From assembly GCA_937998865.1 (NCBI GenBank), contig CALLBR010000018.1, positions 1 to 42,093 on the forward strand: a DNA stretch of 42,093 bases. Reading direction: 5' to 3'. The position numbers and the translations under genes are program-made. Positions 41,616 to 42,093 of this stretch are shown in pieces; the first letter of the stretch is position 1; each line of letters opens with the position of its first letter. This DNA is from an uncultured bacterium. Its GTDB lineage: Bacteria; Nitrospirota; Thermodesulfovibrionia; Thermodesulfovibrionales; Thermodesulfovibrionaceae. The notes beneath the pieces are model-generated. The model was not told where the DNA came from, did not search any database, and worked only from the letters and a program-made list of their open reading frames with translations.

Positions 41616-42037
41616 ACACATAATATGAAATTAAATAGCGCAAGATGGATTCTGGTGCCGAAAGGCATTTCTGCAATGAAAGAGCGAGACTTATTTAGTT
41701 AGAAAAAGCAATCTCATTGTAACCCTCTTCAGTGAAACATTAAGGAATTATCTCATGCCACTTTGTCTTCTTCGCAATAACGAAGTTTATAATAAATCAC
41801 AGAAAATCAACGAAGCCTTTTTGATTCTAATCCTTCCACAATTCAAATTTTTATTTTATAAAGCTTTTCTCTGCTAGAAGTTGATTTCTATTTCCAAAGA
41901 ATAAAATCCGAGAAAGAAAAGGATAAAATGCCTTATGTGTTTTACATTCCCTAAGAAATTTTTTCAAATTATTCCAATAATACTTTCTTGACTTCGCAAT
42001 TTAGCTTTTGAGTAAAGAAAAATTTTTAATAATTTTT
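41616..42037. other. intergenic gap with a decayed repeat
   Basis: The gap between the DksA-like gene and the small gene at the right edge contains no supported gene. About 41670-41815 looks like a worn copy of a palindromic intergenic repeat (listed separately). The rest is AT-rich and unremarkable. Confidence 0.5.
41670..41815. repeat. degenerate palindromic intergenic repeat
   Basis: AAGCAATCTCA on the left and, about 60 bases on, CACTTTGTCTTCTTCGCAAT followed by AACGAAG recall the dispersed repeat with the core GCAATCTC and TTCTTCGCAATGACG that is frequent between genes in some thermophiles. Several substitutions show it is old. The assignment is by resemblance and not by alignment. Confidence 0.4.
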
Positions 42038-42049
42038 TATAATATAGTT
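42038..42049 (+). promoter_or_regulatory. leaderless promoter of right-edge gene
   Basis: TATAAT at 42038-42043 ends exactly 6 bases before the ATG at 42050, identical in geometry to the promoter at 13742. Confidence 0.6.
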
Positions 42050-42093
42050 ATGCTTGACACTTTAGAGCTTTTATATGAGTTAAGAGAAACCTT
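42050..42093 (+). CDS. small DUF1640-like coiled-coil protein, 5' end only
   Basis: The first 14 codons of a gene cut by the window edge: MLDTLELLYELRET. The start matches the broken gene at 13754 (MIDTLEILYELKES) at 10 of 14 positions and the promoters share the same layout, so the two form a small paralogous family. The DUF1640-like assignment comes from the N-terminal pattern alone. Confidence 0.6.
   Translation, partial: MLDTLELLYELRET

Noticed and set aside
1-42093. CRISPR arrays, tRNA or rRNA genes
   Set aside because: No regularly spaced direct repeats and no tRNA or rRNA signatures were seen on either strand by eye.

Overview
The window is AT-rich bacterial DNA, densely packed, with Gram-negative envelope genes (lpxC, an MCE-type lipid transporter, lipoproteins), anaerobe-type enzymes (indolepyruvate ferredoxin oxidoreductase, a small ferredoxin, citramalate synthase), a TrpB2-type PLP enzyme and a manganese-type pyrophosphatase. 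This mix suggests a thermophilic anaerobe of the Nitrospirota, close to Thermodesulfovibrio. That placement is inference from gene content and base composition. No tRNA, rRNA, CRISPR array or intact insertion sequence was seen.

Layout. 1-411 holds two decayed gene pieces. 412-2673 is a chemoreceptor with a zinc-binding CZB domain. 3106-8064 holds a cation/proton antiporter, TrpB2, a VKOR-thioredoxin protein, a SIMPL protein and a tiny secreted protein with 11 cysteines. 8212-11221 is an MCE transport operon whose ABC subunit has lost its ATPase motifs. 11326-15885 holds tldD, lpxC, a broken small gene, an OsmC protein, folK and ppaC. 15916-20116 is a moxR / DUF58 / transglutaminase / tsaC-like run, convergent with rel. 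22246-24261 is murA and a DsbC-like lipoprotein. 24251-30850 is an aryl-acid module: LysR regulator, iorB, two tandem paaK-ACT pairs, and iorA facing them. 30934-33756 is cimA, hisI, HIT and NUDIX. 33789-38818 is ferredoxin, proA, nadD, a degenerate NtrC-like regulator, then rpsF-ssb-rpsR-DUF507-DUF507-HNH. 38815-41577 is a CDF metal exporter, DUF1460, a minimal NagA and a DksA-like protein. The window ends in a gap with a decayed repeat and the first 14 codons of a small gene that is a paralogue of the broken one at 13754.

Working together. In the aryl-acid module IorAB would oxidise aryl-pyruvates to aryl-acetyl-CoA with ferredoxin as acceptor, and the ligases interconvert aryl acids and their CoA esters. 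The ACT proteins probably sense amino acids. VKOR, the DsbC-like protein and the cysteine-rich peptide look like parts of an extracytoplasmic disulfide economy. DUF1460 and NagA are divergent neighbours and both fit peptidoglycan turnover.

The most striking theme is how genes start. Many have a strong -10 box only 5-8 bases before the ATG and no Shine-Dalgarno, so they should be made from leaderless mRNA, while others have a clear AAGGAGG. The sharpest cases are a 15-bp gap between two divergent start codons (40376-40390) and one palindromic TTGCAA that can act as -35 for both lysR and iorB (25176-25181).
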